NCBI GenBank assembly: GCA_030280995.1
Contig: JASXTE010000002.1
Span: 1,178,001-1,242,000 of the forward strand
Source of the DNA: Hemileia vastatrix
Lineage: Eukaryota; Basidiomycota; Pucciniomycetes; Pucciniales; Zaghouaniaceae
Direction of reading: 5' to 3'
DNA: 64,000 bases
Below the pieces are notes generated by a model. The model was not told the DNA's origin, did no database searches, and saw only the letters and a list, made by a program, of their open reading frames with translations. Both the position numbers and the translations under genes were made by a program. Positions 1 to 11,614 of this stretch are shown here, piece by piece; the first letter of the stretch is position 1, and each line of letters begins with the position of its first letter.

Positions 1-741
1 AATATCTTCAGGCTGGACAAAATCTTCAGGAATGGCTGAATCCAAAATTTCATCAGTAACTAGTTCTTTTACACCATCCTCTTCTATCTCTTGAGCGACC
101 TCAGTGTCTTCTCCAGAGTCCAAATCAACAGAGTTATGAGTATCCAGATGTTCCAAAATAACCTTCTTTAGCACCTCCATACCAGGAATCCTAGTTTCTC
201 CATCGGGAAGATCCTTCATTAAATTCGCATTAATAAGCACCATCAAAACATCTTTCTTAACCTTTTCCCCCATAGCATCCCAAAAAATATACTTTGATGC
301 ATTATCATGAAATAAAATTTCATACTCCAACAAATAATCCAGAACCACCTGAAATTCAACCATAAACTGATGATACTGATGCAGAGATGTTACACCACCT
401 TTTGATTCCCATTTCCTAGCTATATCCTTTAGATCCTCCAATGAATAAACTTTTGGCCACCTTTTTCCCATTTCCATCTTGAGCTTTCTCCAATCTTGAT
501 CTTTATAACCATCCATAGAAATAACCTCCTTTTTCACCTCTCTGTCCAAAATAAAGAACCTAATCTGCTTCACCATATCCAAAGGTAAAGCACCATCAAT
601 CGCAGCTGCAGTTTCATACCTATGTAAAAATCCTTCTAAATAATCTCCAGAAAACTTGGGCCCAACCCAAGATACAATACTTACTGATGCCCTAACAGGT
701 ACACCAGCAGCCAACACAACAGTTCCACTAGTAGAAGACAT
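1..741 (-). CDS. Gag-like ORF of LTR element F, cut by window edge
   Basis: An open frame of 247 codons starts at the ATG at 741-739 and runs without a stop off the left edge. The product begins MSSTSGTVVLAAG. A central block holds KRWPKVYSLEDLKDIARKWE followed by SKGGV, and the tail is acidic. The same block order occurs in the gag of element B (9467-10849) and, more distantly, of element A (KRWPKVTKE, KAKGGV), so all three are one gag family. No zinc knuckle is reached before the edge. The start lies about 150 bases downstream (minus strand) of a primer-binding site and LTR, which is the normal place for gag. The frame is clean, unlike most retroelement frames here, so F may be young. Gag identity rests on position and similarity within the window. 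Confidence 0.75.
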   Translation of the reverse strand, partial: MSSTSGTVVLAAGVPVRASVSIVSWVGPKFSGDYLEGFLHRYETAAAIDGALPLDMVKQIRFFILDREVKKEVISMDGYKDQDWRKLKMEMGKRWPKVYSLEDLKDIARKWESKGGVTSLHQYHQFMVEFQVVLDYLLEYEILFHDNASKYIFWDAMGEKVKKDVLMVLINANLMKDLPDGETRIPGMEVLKKVILEHLDTHNSVDLDSGEDTEVAQEIEEDGVKELVTDEILDSAIPEDFVQPEDI

Positions 742-889
742 CCCAAAACATAAGAAAAGCGTTAACAACCGTTAAAATAACAAGCCTCTTGCAGGCCAAT
801 AACAAAATCCAATTAGAGTTCCAGAGAATAAGCCTCTTGCAGGCTAAGAAAGTCCTAGATCCAAGTAAGTCCTAGAAAAAGCTAGAGAT

Positions 890-912
890 TTCGAACCCCA
901 CGTTGGGCGCCA
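890..912 (-). promoter_or_regulatory. Primer-binding site of element F, complementary to a lysine-type tRNA 3' end
   Basis: On the minus strand the site reads TGGCGCCCAACGTGGGG and continues to 23 bases. Its complement has the exact geometry of a tRNA 3' end: T-loop TTCGAAC, 5-nt stem strand CCCAC, 7-nt acceptor GTTGGGC, discriminator G, CCA. TGGCGCCCAACGTGGGG is the known retroviral site for tRNA-Lys(CUU). A four-base spacer separates it from the LTR end at 917. Pairing to the local tRNA is inferred, because no tRNA gene is in the window. Confidence 0.8.
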
Positions 913-916
913 ACTA

Positions 917-2006
917 TGGTAAGGTAAACTCTTACAGTCGCCTTGCTGTAAGCAGAATCCGGAGGAGATGTGTGGATTTAGCTGAAAACCCCGTCCTTCC
1001 AATAAAAATAACAAAATGGGAATTCTAAATCACTAAGCTAACCAATCTACTTGGATCCGATTGATGAAAATTAGAAACTCTAAAATAATTAACGCTTCTT
1101 GAGATTAAATGATCGTGGCTGTTGATAAAAGAAATACTGAATACAAAAATTAAGGTGTACCAGTGAAAGATCTGAAAAGATTGACTTTTATGTTTTTATA
1201 ATAATTTAAATTTTTATGAGACAGCAATAATCAAGTCCCAGTGATGAAGACCTTTCCAAAGATACCCTGTATGAAGTGTTATTTTAATTGTTGAGTAGTA
1301 TTTCTAAAATGTTATATATAAAATATAAAGTTTTAAGGGTATTACAAATTTATTTAATTTGTTGAGTAATAAAAAATGAGACCGTGGTGGTTAATGATTA
1401 AGCTGTATGATGTGTCCCCCCTCCTCAATTTTGAGTTTGAGAAGCGCTTAAGTATTCCTAGTCACGTGCCTAAGTTTTCCCCTCCAGAGCTCTTCCAGAG
1501 TCAATCCGGAGCCCGTACGGAGTCCATCCGGACTTCGGGACTCATTTAGAACCTTAAAACTATAATAAAAAATCTAGAAAAATTACACATAATAGAGCTA
1601 CTTCCCCTTTACATACCAAACTAATTTTCGTAGTCTGCGCAGCTCTAATTACCCCGTGGAAATTCATCGAAGTTAAGTAATTTCTGAAAACGTAAATATT
1701 TCTGTAAAACTTCAAAATTCATTTAAAAATATAAGAAAAATAGTAAAAATTCTGGGAAAATTTCCCAAGGTTCTTGAGTGACTTGACTTGATACTTATAA
1801 ATTTTTCAGACCGTAAAAATAAGTTTTCTCCGTAAAATAAATTGTTTTTGTGTAGGCATTTGCTCGTGACCAATTTCTTCATATTTGAAACTCAAATAAA
1901 TTAAATAAAACCCTTTTATATATAAAAAAAAAATAACGCCAATCTTGCACGCAGTAATAACTCCATTTACGTACTTAGGTGCCGTACTAAACTTTAGGCT
2001 ACCACA
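917..2006 (-). repeat. 5' LTR of element F
   Basis: About 1090 bp. Read on the minus strand it starts TGTGGTAGCC and ends CTTACCA, giving TG...CA ends. It is followed by a 4-nt spacer and the tRNA-Lys-type primer site. The start TGTGGT matches the start of the right LTR of B (13195), which is consistent with one family. The right boundary is set where similarity to the D-family LTR begins at 2007. The partner LTR lies outside the window, so the length is an estimate. Confidence 0.65.
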
Positions 2007-2458
2007 ATGGGTGTATTTTTTAATGGTCTGTGGTGTGCTGAATAGTGGATGGGTATGAGGTCAATGCGAGGAGGAATAAAGGAAAAAAGAGCTTGGGTTT
2101 TTGTTTGACTTTCTTTAGAATTAAATTATAAAACGTATATATAGTTAATAGTGGTAAAGCTTTAAGATAAATCATTATTATTGTATCTTTCCTTATTTTC
2201 TCAGTAATCATTTCTAAATCCTAAATATTTGATTATTGAGTTTCCAACCCTTCGTGAGATTTTAAGAATTTTAATATTACCTTTAAATTATATTAGACTT
2301 CTTCTCAAACATATCTTAAAGCAGTAGCACTTCCTTTGAGTCATCTTCAAATCACTTCCTCAAACTTTTCCTCTGTGCATCAAAGAAGTTTCTAAACTCC
2401 TCCCTCCATCTCACTTCCAGGAACACCCTCGACCTTGTGCGTAGGTCCTCCGGTGACA
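2007..2458 (+). repeat. D-family LTR, probably solo, interrupted by F
   Basis: The reverse complement aligns end to end with the left LTR of chromovirus D (55905-56361), including CCGGTGACA at its end and the fold-back segment AGAATTAAATTATA at 2117-2130. It lies in the opposite orientation to D. Only the last few bases at the left end are missing, exactly where F's LTR starts, so F inserted near the end of this LTR. The right end abuts element A's 5' LTR. No D coding sequence lies beside it, which suggests a solo LTR. Confidence 0.75.
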
Positions 2459-3720
2459 GCGCATAGTCCAGAAAGAACAAAAGGGGAGTTAGAACTGTAG
2501 ATAGTATCAAAATATAATATGTATTTGTGTTTTTCAAGAAAGGGAAATAGAAGCGCAAAAAAAAAAAAAAGGGTTTAGGGTCTTTGCGCTCGGATTTCGC
2601 AGCGGGATGTGCCGCACAATGGGGAATTGTCTGTTATCAATTTAGGACCGCAAGCGCTAAACAATATGGATTTGGGTTTTCCAAAAATTGTGTGTTATGC
2701 ATTAAGGAAGGAGTAATGGCTTAAGGAGGACTCAAGTGCATAATATACTGCACCACGGCAAGTGTTATAATTATTGAGACAATTAGCGTGAGTTGCAGAG
2801 TCTAACTAGTCAAGTAAATTACCAGGACTATTGACTTTTAATGAGGCAAGGAGCATGGGGACTTGATCACAAAAGAAGACTACCCAAGAGTCAAGGCAAC
2901 TAGGATCAGCGTTAGAATGGGTCAAACCTGGAAGTAGCGCTGAAACAAAACAAAGGTATAGTCAAGAGTGCGTATATGGAGTATGAGTGAAACAAGTTAA
3001 AAACTAGTGTTAGTAAGCATTGGGTGCAATTAGGTGCTGTAGTTGCTACAAGCAATATACCTAGTTTACTAATAGAATAGTTATTGTTTTACTAATGTGG
3101 CGCTAGAGCCAGAACTGGAGATCCACTAGGGAACTGTGTCTTGAGCGCTGGAAAAATATAAAAAAGGAGGACTATTCAATAGGGAGGGGATATTGCATTG
3201 AGTAGGAAAAAATAATAACAATTGACAAATAATTAGTTAACATATAATTATTTAAAAATTGTGAAGTCAAGTATAAGATATTAATTTTTCTGTGGTCATT
3301 TGTTTGAGAATAATATTAGAAATATTTCTGAGTCTTTGTCATTTGCGCATCTGTGTGTGTATTTCATATAGTATAGTGGAAAAATGCAGCATAGAGAGAA
3401 TATATAGTTTCAGTAGGATTGACAACTATTAGAGTTATTTTATTGCTATAATAAGGCATATTCAAAGAGAGAGCTTCAAGAGGGAGTAGCTGTGGATATC
3501 AGCGCTTGTTAAGAATAGAAATATCCAGATAGTAATATTTGTTTTTCCTGATCTTTTACTTATCTCTCAACTTATAAACTTTCTAATCAGATATTTGTGT
3601 TACACATTATTGTGCTGTCTTTAAAAATAAGAGTGGCAGGCACTTCTTTTTAGAAATTAAAAAGGAGAACCAACCCATCTCGCAGTGAGTCTACTGCTTA
3701 GTACTTTAGAACTCTCTACA
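2459..3720 (+). repeat. 5' LTR of element A, left end lost
   Basis: It aligns along its length with 19908-21094. Shared landmarks are GCATAGTCCAG at the left, CACAATGGGGAATTGTNTGT, a TGTGGCGCTAGAG block, and the end GAACTCTCTACA. The first ~40 bp present in the 3' copy are missing because the D-family LTR adjoins here. No coding sequence is seen in it. Confidence 0.85.
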
Positions 3721-3722
3721 AT

Positions 3723-3740
3723 TGGTTTCCCAACACTGGC
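3723..3740 (+). promoter_or_regulatory. Candidate primer-binding site of element A
   Basis: TGGTTTCCCAACACTGGC begins two bases after the 5' LTR end. It starts with TGG as a tRNA-primed site should, and shares CCCAAC with the F and B sites. It does not fit a tRNA I recognise, so it may be decayed or specific for another tRNA. Confidence 0.35.
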
Positions 3741-3960
3741 ATAATTGTAACTAGTGTTTTTCATTAGATTGTTTGGTTTTCAGGGTTTCTTCAAGAGGAA
3801 ATGATTAAGCCGGCGCTTCAGCAGAAGAGTCATAGGGTCTACAATGAGTGGATCAATAGCCCTTATCAGAGGATAGCGCAGGGCTGTATTGTGAATATAG
3901 TCAGGTTTAATTATTACATGTGTGTTTTTGTGATCTTTGTTTTGATTTTATATTTCGGGA

Positions 3961-6306
3961 ATGGATCCTACTGCGACTACATCTAAGGGATGTCAGGAGA
4001 GGGTTAAAAAACCCAATTCTTCGGCATCGTTGCAACAGACGATAACTATTATCATCAGGTGTAAAGATGAAACCTTGCGTTTTGCAGTCATTAATACCAA
4101 GAAGTTTTAATGCAGGTTTGATCAAGCAGCTGAAGTTCATGAAGCAACTGAATATGATATGGTGCACCAAGTACTATTCTTTGTAGCTAATGAGTGCAAA
4201 GACGATTTAGAGGATTTAAAGGGGCATGAAGAGAGTAATTTTTCAGCGCTAAAAGAACAGATGCTCAAGAGATGGCCAAAGGTTACCAAGGAAACTAAGT
4301 ATACGATGAAGGACCTGGATATCCTGGTAAAAAGGGTCAAAGCTAAAGGGGGTGTTTGAGACCCAAAGGAATTTAAAAGTTTTAGGGAAGACTTTGATCA
4401 AATAGTGGAATATTTAGTCAGTAATGAATATTTTAGTTATGCTAATGTGTCTTTACCTTGGTTTTGTGAAGCGTTAGCGCCAGAAGTTGAAGACTGGGCA
4501 AAGAGGTGCTTGGATAAGGAAGGAAAGCTAGTCAAGAAGAGGGACGGTAATTATAAGTACCCTGGATTAGAAGAAGTAGAGATGGCAGTGGAAGCGGAAA
4601 TGAAGCTGCGCCGAGTTGAAGGTTGCACAGCTAGAATCACTTTGGATAACAAGGAAATGGACAAAGATGTGTCTGGCATACGATTGCCTCCTCAGATGTT
4701 GTCTGCTAAAGTTAAAGTTTTCACTAAGGAGCCAGATTCAGTTATGGCAAGGATTGATGAGTTGGAGAAAAAAATAATTGAAGTGGCAAAGGTGAAAGAA
4801 TTTTTTAGGCCCAAGAGTTCTCCTTAACCTTTGCATTTTGCTGCTATGGTGTGCTATTATTGTAATAAGGAGGGGCATACTAGGATGAGGTGTAATGCGC
4901 TTCAAAAGGATAAAGAAGAAAGGGTTGTTTACGAGGATGGGACTACGCTTATGTTGGAAGATGGTACTAAGTTTGTTAAAGACAAGTATTGAGGGATGAG
5001 ATCCATGGTCATCGATCATATTAATAAAAAGTTTATGGAAGGCAGGTTTAGTAAGGGCAAAGAGCCTGAAATTAAAGAGAAAGGCAAAGATGCAAAGTCA
5101 GTAAAATTTGCAGTTACTTGCGCAGTGTTGGACTTTAAAGTAAAAGAAGGAGCGGTTGCAGCGCCACTTACCGCAGCGCGTTTGGAGATGTTCGCAGCAA
5201 AGCACAAGAAAATGGCCCCATCTACAATTACTAGGCCAAGAAGGGCTGGCGCTAGGTATGCAAATCCAGAGGATATGGAGGAAGTAGGGTATACTACTAG
5301 AGAGAATACACCTGCGCCTATCGAGGATGTTGAAATGGATGGTATGGAATCAATTGGTTATGGTACGGAACATCAGGAAGAAGAACAACCTGCGATGATG
5401 GAGGAGCCAGAGGTAGTACAGCAAGGAGCGGTAACTGCTGAAGGAATGCCGGGAACAAGGCATAATACTCCAAAGAACCCACCTGGAAGAGCGAAAGCTG
5501 GTGCAAAGGAGACTCAACCTAAATGGAGAATGCAGAGCCTGGTTCACTCTAATTTTCTTAAGTCAGCCAAGGATTTAGTTGCGCAATGTTTGAAGACTAC
5601 AGTCTCTGTTCCATTGGGGATGCTGACTGCAGTAGCGTCGGATGTAGAAAATGGAATTGTGGATAAGTGCAGGAAGCAAAGGGTTTCTAATTGCGCTGAG
5701 TTTGATGTTGGAGAGCAGTCATTTCAGCCGGTTGTTGGATTACCTAGGGCGCCACATTATGCAGGACCCTTAGGGTATTTAACAATTACTTTAAATGGTA
5801 AGCAAATTAAAGCATTAGTGGATACAGGTTCACAAATTAACGTGGTGTCAGTGGATGATGCGGTGGAGTTAGGTGTTCCTGTTAAAGATGGAGAGGGTAC
5901 TGTTGCAGGAATTGGTGGAGGTAGGTTGCCTGTTATAGGTGTAGCAGAGTATGTACACACTAGAGTTGCAGGAGCAACAAGGGACATACATTTTTATGTT
6001 CCAATGGGTGTAGTTAAACCAGTTTTGGGCACACCATTTTTAATGGATTATTCTGCAACTATCAATTATTTTTTGAATAAGACTATTGGAATAAGGATTA
6101 TGGGTGATGATGGTGTTCAAGTAACAGCAGTCTTAGTAGCACCAAAGGATGGTGGCTGGGAAACTAAGTACTCTGGAGCTGCGCAATTAGAGGAAGAAAG
6201 AGATTTTTATGAGGAAGTCTCAGATTATGAGATAAGGCGACATCCAGGAAGGTGCCAACATTTTATTAGGGACTGGCGTTTTAGGTGTTACTATCTCCCA
6301 GGATGA
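3961..6306 (+). pseudogene. Element A gag-protease, broken
   Basis: One reading frame runs from the ATG at 3961 to the stop at 6304-6306, about 781 codons. Four in-frame stops interrupt it near 4108 (TAA), 4357 (TGA), 4825 (TAA) and 4990 (TGA). The gag part carries the KRWPKV and KAKGGV block shared with B and F. A zinc knuckle, CYYCNKEGHTRMRC (C-x2-C-x4-H-x4-C), lies at about 4852-4893. The aspartic protease motif LVDTGSQINVVS is at about 5815-5850, followed by a typical VLGTPFL segment. The two TGA stops sit where CGA would restore a plausible arginine codon. No products can be made without readthrough. Confidence 0.85.
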
Positions 6307-6508
6307 GAGGAACCCAGATAGTGACCAGTCAGTCCAACAAGAAAGGATATGTAAAGGGGTATTTCATAGGTGCCTTGGGAATACTACTGTAGAATGTATT
6401 ATACCTAAGCTTTTTGATTTCTTTGATTATGGATATTGTTATACTTATGGTAAAGAGAAAAGACAAAAATAGGATTTAGGTGCAACCCGTAGTTATATTA
6501 GAAAGGGT

Positions 6509-8302
6509 TTGATTTTAATTAATAAAGGAAGAATCAAGAGCTGTTTTGCATCAAAGTATAAGCCAGTAGCTGTTAAGGTTAAATCAGTGAATGTAATGAT
6601 GTCTGATTTGAATCCTCCTTTGCAGAGTCCAGCGCTGTCTAGGAATCCTTATGATACACCTTTAACGAAGTTTCCGCCTGATTTTGCACCTACTAGTAAG
6701 ATTACAATGGAAAGGCTTCAGATGGTTAATTTTGGACCAGAGGATTGGTTCTCTCAGGAAGAAAAGAAGTTATTGCTGCATGTTATGGCTCTCAGAGAAA
6801 AGGCTATTGCGTTTTCTGAAGAGGAAAGGGGTTTGTTGAAACACTCTTATGGTAAACCTTATATCGTTCCAGTTATACCTCATGTGCCGTGGAAGAAGAA
6901 GGATTTTCCAATACCAGCGGCTATAAGAGAAGAGTATACAGAAATAATTAGGGGAAGGTTAAATTCTGGCTTGTATGAACAGTCTATGTCTAGTTATTCA
7001 AGTTTAGTGTTTTTTGTTGTTAAACATAATGGTAAATTAAGGGTTGTTCATGATCTTAGGGAAATGAACAAGGTTACAGTAAAAGACGCATGGATGCCAC
7101 CAACGCCAGAGGAGTTTGTGGTTTCTTTTGCGGGACGTGCATGTTACGGACTAGGTGATATTATGGGAGGATACAATGAGCGCAAATTGGAAGAATTATC
7201 CAGACCCATGACGATGTTTGAAATACCACTGTGGCGCTTCAGGTTGACAAGGTTACCGCAAGGCGCAAAAAATTCTGGGGTGGTATATCAAGCACAGATG
7301 ATGTGGATATTGCAGGAGGAAATTCCAGAAAATGTGGGAATTTTCATTGATGATGGCGGTATAAAAGGACCAGCCAGTGTTTATGATGGGGAGATGTTAG
7401 AAGAGAATCCGTATATTAGAAGCTTTGTTTGGGAATATGCAATTACCCTAGAAAGATTGCTATTTAGTATAGAGGAGGCAGGTTTAATGATCTCTGGGTC
7501 CAAATTTGCTTGTTGTGTTCCAGCGCTAGATATAGTGGGACATGTGGTATGCAAGGAAGGGAGAATCATTGCTGAAAAACAGATGAATAAGGTACTTACA
7601 TGGCCAAGACCAAGAAATACTACATAAGTTAGAGGGTTTTTAGGCATTTTTACATATGTAAGAATGTTTATTTGTGATTTTGCTTTGTTGTCTTCACCTT
7701 TACGGCACTTAAAGAGAAAAGATGTTGTATGGGATTGGACGGAGGAATGCGAGGAGTCATTCGAGTTATTAAAAAGGATTGTAAGGAAAGATATTCTTTT
7801 CAAGAAATTGGAGTATGGACCAGTCTCTGGGAAAATTACTCTAGTGGTAAATTATAGTGTGTCCCCAGTGGGCGCAGTTTTGATGCAGGAGGATGAGGAA
7901 GGTAATGATAGACATGTCCTTTATGAATCTAAGACTTTTACCAAAGTAGATTCCAGGTACTCTCAGTCTAAGTTGGAGTTATGAAGAGTAGCGAGAATTC
8001 TTAAGAAGCTAAAATGGATGCTTTGGGGGCAACATTTTGAGCTGCAGGTTGATGGGCTTTTGTTCATGCAAATGATTAGTAGCCCGAGTTTACCAGATGC
8101 GCCCATGACAAGGTGGGTAGTGCAGATTAATTTGTTTTCTTTTGATTTAGTCCATAAGCCCGGAAAATTGTTCACTATTCTGGATTCATTATCTAGAAGA
8201 CTGTTGTGTGAAGAAGACTCTGAAGCCAAAGTATTTGAAGAAGATAAGAGATGGGTAAACGAGATAGATAATTTTTATGAAAGATTTGGCAGGAACATCC
8301 GC
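6509..8302 (+). pseudogene. Element A reverse transcriptase-RNase H
   Basis: A frame of about 598 codons, different from the gag-protease frame, with stops at about 7625 (TAA) and 7982 (TGA). RT landmarks in order: VVHDLREMNK, YGLGDIMGGY, RLPQGAKNSG and the catalytic box FIDDGG at about 7345. FIDD replaces the YxDD of D. The connection region reads TWPRPRN then VRGFLGIFTYVRMF, and RNase H follows (VNYSVSPVGAVL, LYESKTF, then DLVHKPG and DSLSRR). This RT subtype is unlike J and D, so A is a separate Ty3 lineage. The frame is cut at 8302 by element B and resumes as integrase at 14104. The product would reverse-transcribe the element RNA, but it is not functional as it stands. Confidence 0.85.
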
Positions 8303-9228
8303 TCCGGTAATCCAAACCTGGGTAGGCCTTTGAAGTGCATATTTGGGGGTATTTGGTATGTAGGGTGTTATTTGGGTTATGGTTTTATTAGTGTTTTATT
8401 TTATCTTTAGGTGATAGTTAGTAGTGTTTATGGAGGCTTAAGCTAGGGTCACTTATTATGTCTCAGCTTAATGTCCTTTCTTTTCTCTTCATTTTGGTAT
8501 CCCTTATGGGTGGTTACCTTATTTTATAGGGTAGTTCTGGTGTTGTTATTAGTATTTATCAGATGTTTATTGCTTAGTGGTGCTTATGTAGGCTTAAGAT
8601 AGGGTCACTTATTATGTCTCAGCTTATTGTTCTTTATTTTCTTTTCATTTTTGTATGTTTTATGTGTGTTTATCTTGTTTATTAGTGAAGTTATGGGTTT
8701 TTAGGGTTTTTAGTGTTTTTATTGGTTGTATGGGTGTTTTAGGGCCTAGAAGCGGCCCGGCCGCCCCTAAGCGGCGCCTCCTCCAAGTGGCCTGCCCACC
8801 TGGGAGCTGGGGAGGCGCTAAAATGCACTTTTATGCATGAAAAAGGCTGGGAAAGCTGGATTTTGGGTGGGGAATTGGTCAGGGTGGTCTGTGCACTGCC
8901 TGTATGATGTGTGTGTGGGAATATTTTTAGAGGAATCATCTTATCTCTTTACTCATCGCCTCTCTGTTCCTCACTGTCTCATTGGCTTGTGTTTTGTTGG
9001 CATATATTACTGTTCATTTCAATTCTTTCTGGTAGTCTGTCTGTGACTATTATCTTCACTTTTAAAGGGGTCAAGTGTGTTTAATTAGAGGGTCTAGCAA
9101 ACAGATCTCCAATTTGCTGAAACAGATAAATCTCACTTGTTTTTCTAAAGAGACATAGGTTATTCTTTCTGGTTTTACTCCAACTCCCTTTGTCAAGGCC
9201 TATAGCTAGTACTATAGGATTGTCTACA
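8303..9228 (+). repeat. Left (5') LTR of element B
   Basis: 926 bp, nearly identical along its length to 13195-14099. It ends ATTGTCTACA. A GC-rich stretch at about 8740-8820 (GCGGCCCGGCCGCC) stands out from the AT-rich surroundings. The right copy has CCAGCCACC at the corresponding place, showing CpG-to-CpA changes. Confidence 0.9.
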
Positions 9229-9232
9229 TTTC

Positions 9233-9250
9233 TGGCGCCCAATGTGGGGT
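9233..9250 (+). promoter_or_regulatory. Primer-binding site of element B
   Basis: TGGCGCCCAATGTGGGGT lies four bases after the LTR end. It differs from F's site by one base (a CpG-to-TpG change), so the same lysine-type tRNA primer is inferred. Confidence 0.8.
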
Positions 9251-9466
9251 ACAAATCTGTTGGCTTTTTGGATTCTCTGTTGATCTAGGCCTCTCTCTTT
9301 GGTGGATCTCCTTTGTTGGATTTTGAATTTGGTGCTATATCTCTTTGTGGTTGGTCTAGGGGTCTTCTTTTCTGTTGGATTTGGTCCCTCCTAGGTCTCT
9401 AAGGCTCTTGGGGGGACTTTGGCTATCTTTGGTGGAGATTGGAGGCTGTAACTTAAAATTCCTAGG

Positions 9467-10849
9467 ATGGTTAGGATTCAGTCTTGGGATGGTTCAAGGT
9501 TTTTGGGAGAGGATTCAAAGGGGTTTTTGGCTAGTTTTGAGGTTGCTGCTGAGATTGATGGGGCCTCACTGTTGGACATGGTTAGGCAAGTAATCTTTTT
9601 CATTGGTAATAGAGAGGTGGAGAAGGAAGTTCTTGGCATGGCAGGATATAGGAGTCAGGACTGGGGAAAGTTGAAGATTGAAATGGTTAAAAGGTGGCCT
9701 ACTACTTTCTCAATGTTGGATCTTCATGGGATTGCTAGGAAGTGGGAATTGAAAGGTGGTGTAACTTCTTTTTCTCAGTATGGGGAATTTATGGAGGAGT
9801 TTGGGGAGGCTCTGGATTATCTGGTATATAATGATATACTACCGCATGAAGATGGGGCCAAGTATGTATTTTGGAGTGCCATGGGTAGGAATGTAAAGGT
9901 GGAGGTTATGGAGATTCTTTTCAAGGCTGACTTGATGAAGACTCTTCCAAATGGGGAAAATAGGATTCCTGGTATGGCTGTTCTGAAGGAGGTAATTTTG
10001 GGATATTTGGATGGTATGATGGATAGGGATGTGGAATCTGGAGAGGAAATCCTGTTGGATGGAGAAGTTCAGGAGACTGTGGTGGAAAATTCAATTTCTG
10101 GGGAGGTGTTGGAGCCATCAATTTTAGAAGATGGGTACTCTGATGATATTTGTGAAACTAATTTTTCTTTTCCAAAGGATGCCATGGGATCTCAGGAATG
10201 TGCTTCACTGGATGTTTTGGAAATGTACACACTGGAGGATCAGTGTATTTCCTCAAGTTTGGGTGAATTATGTGGGAAGGAGGACTTGTCTGGTCATGGA
10301 GAATAATTTCGGGATATTGAGAAGGAATCTGTGGTGGATGAATGGTTGCTGCGGGATGATCATTTTTCTTTCTTAAGTTCAGATAATGGCTTATTGGAGG
10401 AAGATGTATCAGTTGAATTTTTGGATGGACAGAAAAATTCTGTCTTGGATCTTTTTCTCATAGAGGAAGATTATTTTCAAGTGGTTCCCTCAAGATCAGA
10501 AGGTCTCTGCTTGGAGGAAGATTTTTATTTTGATGTTATGGATGTTATTCTGGAGGATTTTGCAGATTCTAAGCAAGAACTATGTAGGGAAGGAGAAAAT
10601 TGTGATGTTTTGGATGTCACTGGTATGGAGGTTGATTTTAAAGGTGTGGTGGTGGTTCCAGATGTTTCACAGGGTGAAGAATTTATGGATTCTGGTAATG
10701 TGAGCTATGGTAGACTCAGTGTATGGAGGAGGATGGACAATTTGTTTGGAGGTCTGATGTTGGGATATCAGAATTGGAAGAGGAGCTTAGGGGGTTCAAG
10801 CCCTAGGTGCAAACTTATTGCTTTAAACCTTGGGATTTCAAGAATCTGA
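9467..10849 (+). pseudogene. Element B gag-like frame, one internal stop
   Basis: A 461-codon frame from ATG 9467 to a stop at 10847-10849, interrupted only by TAA at 10304-10306. The first 279 codons match F's gag closely: EGF/KGF start block, FFIGNREVEKEVLGM, MVKRWPTTFSMLDLHGIARK, LKGGVTSFSQY, NGENRIPGMAVLKEVILGYL. The part after the stop is very acidic (many LEED, VLD and EED blocks) and has no recognisable domain. No zinc knuckle or protease is present. An upstream in-frame TAA just before 9467 supports this start. Either the stop is a recent mutation or the natural product ends there. Confidence 0.75.
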
Positions 10850-10983
10850 TTCCTCCGAAATTAGGATAAACTACTTAATTTGTTTTGGTTTTGCTTAATT
10901 TGGCCCCTATGTATTTGGTCAGGATTTTTTTTGTTTTGTCCAATTCTTTTCAGTCTCTCTGGTTCAAGTCTCTAAATAAAAAA

Positions 10984-11037
10984 GGGAGGCCAGGCCGCTT
11001 CAGGCGGCACCTCCGACGTTGGGCGGCCCGCCCGTAA
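10984..11037. repeat. GC-rich module shared with a solo LTR
   Basis: GGAGGCCAGGCCGCTTCAGG and following bases closely match 17318-17370 inside the solo LTR (same order, few substitutions). Both stand out sharply from AT-rich surroundings. The GGCCGC / GGGCGGCC segments can pair. Function unknown. Confidence 0.6.
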
Positions 11038-11309
11038 TGAAAAAAAAAATCTTAGTATAATGAAGATGGAAGAAAAGAAAAATTCAAGTGAAGATGGGTA
11101 TTTTATTTAAAAGAAAATGAAGATTATTGGTTTTATTTCACCTCCAGCATGAGGTTAAACTGCAAAATTTTATTTGTAAATTGGATTTTTTTGGCTTTAA
11201 AGAATTTTAATGGTTTTGGTTTTATATGGGAGAAGATATGTTTTGGAAAATCATTTTTGTTAGAAGGTACCCAGGGGTGGGGCTTCTAGATTTTATTTTG
11301 GCAAGTGTG

Positions 11310-11350
11310 GGGGTGACTGATGGGCTGGCTGCTCTATCAACAGTTACCCC
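11310..11350 (+). other. Conserved hairpin 1 in B 3' region
   Basis: GGGGTGACTG at 11310-11319 pairs with CAGTTACCCC at 11341-11350 (one G-U). An inner GGGC/GCTC stem encloses TGGCT. The hairpin sits in a unit of about 90 bp repeated at 11573 and 12577. Confidence 0.6.
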
Positions 11351-11572
11351 AGATTGTCTGTCTCCAACCCCTTCTCTTAATTTTGTTGAATTTTAGTATT
11401 GGTTTTTTTTCTTTAACAGGTTTTTAGTTCACCATGACTTTAAACTGGAAATTATTTTGGTATTCAAGTGCTGGACCCCTCATGTTTATTGGTTTTGTTT
11501 AATTTTGTTGGATGTTGTGTTTTTGTTAGAATGTACCCAGGGGGGCTTCTAGATTTTATTTTGGCAAGTGTG

Positions 11573-11614
11573 GGGGTAACTGATGAGCTGGCTGCTCTGT
11601 ATAACAGTTACCCC
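11573..11614 (+). other. Conserved hairpin 2 in B 3' region
   Basis: GGGGTAACTG pairs perfectly with CAGTTACCCC, with an inner GAGC/GCTC stem and loop TGGCT. The surrounding sequence GGCTTCTAGATTTTATTTTG is shared with hairpin 1. Confidence 0.6.

Noticed and set aside
888..915. tRNA gene
   Set aside because: Only the 3' T-loop/acceptor part is present, with no D-arm or anticodon; the position beside an LTR fits a primer-binding site.
8655..9046. Plus-strand frames repeated at 13545-13959
   Set aside because: They are translations of B's two LTRs.
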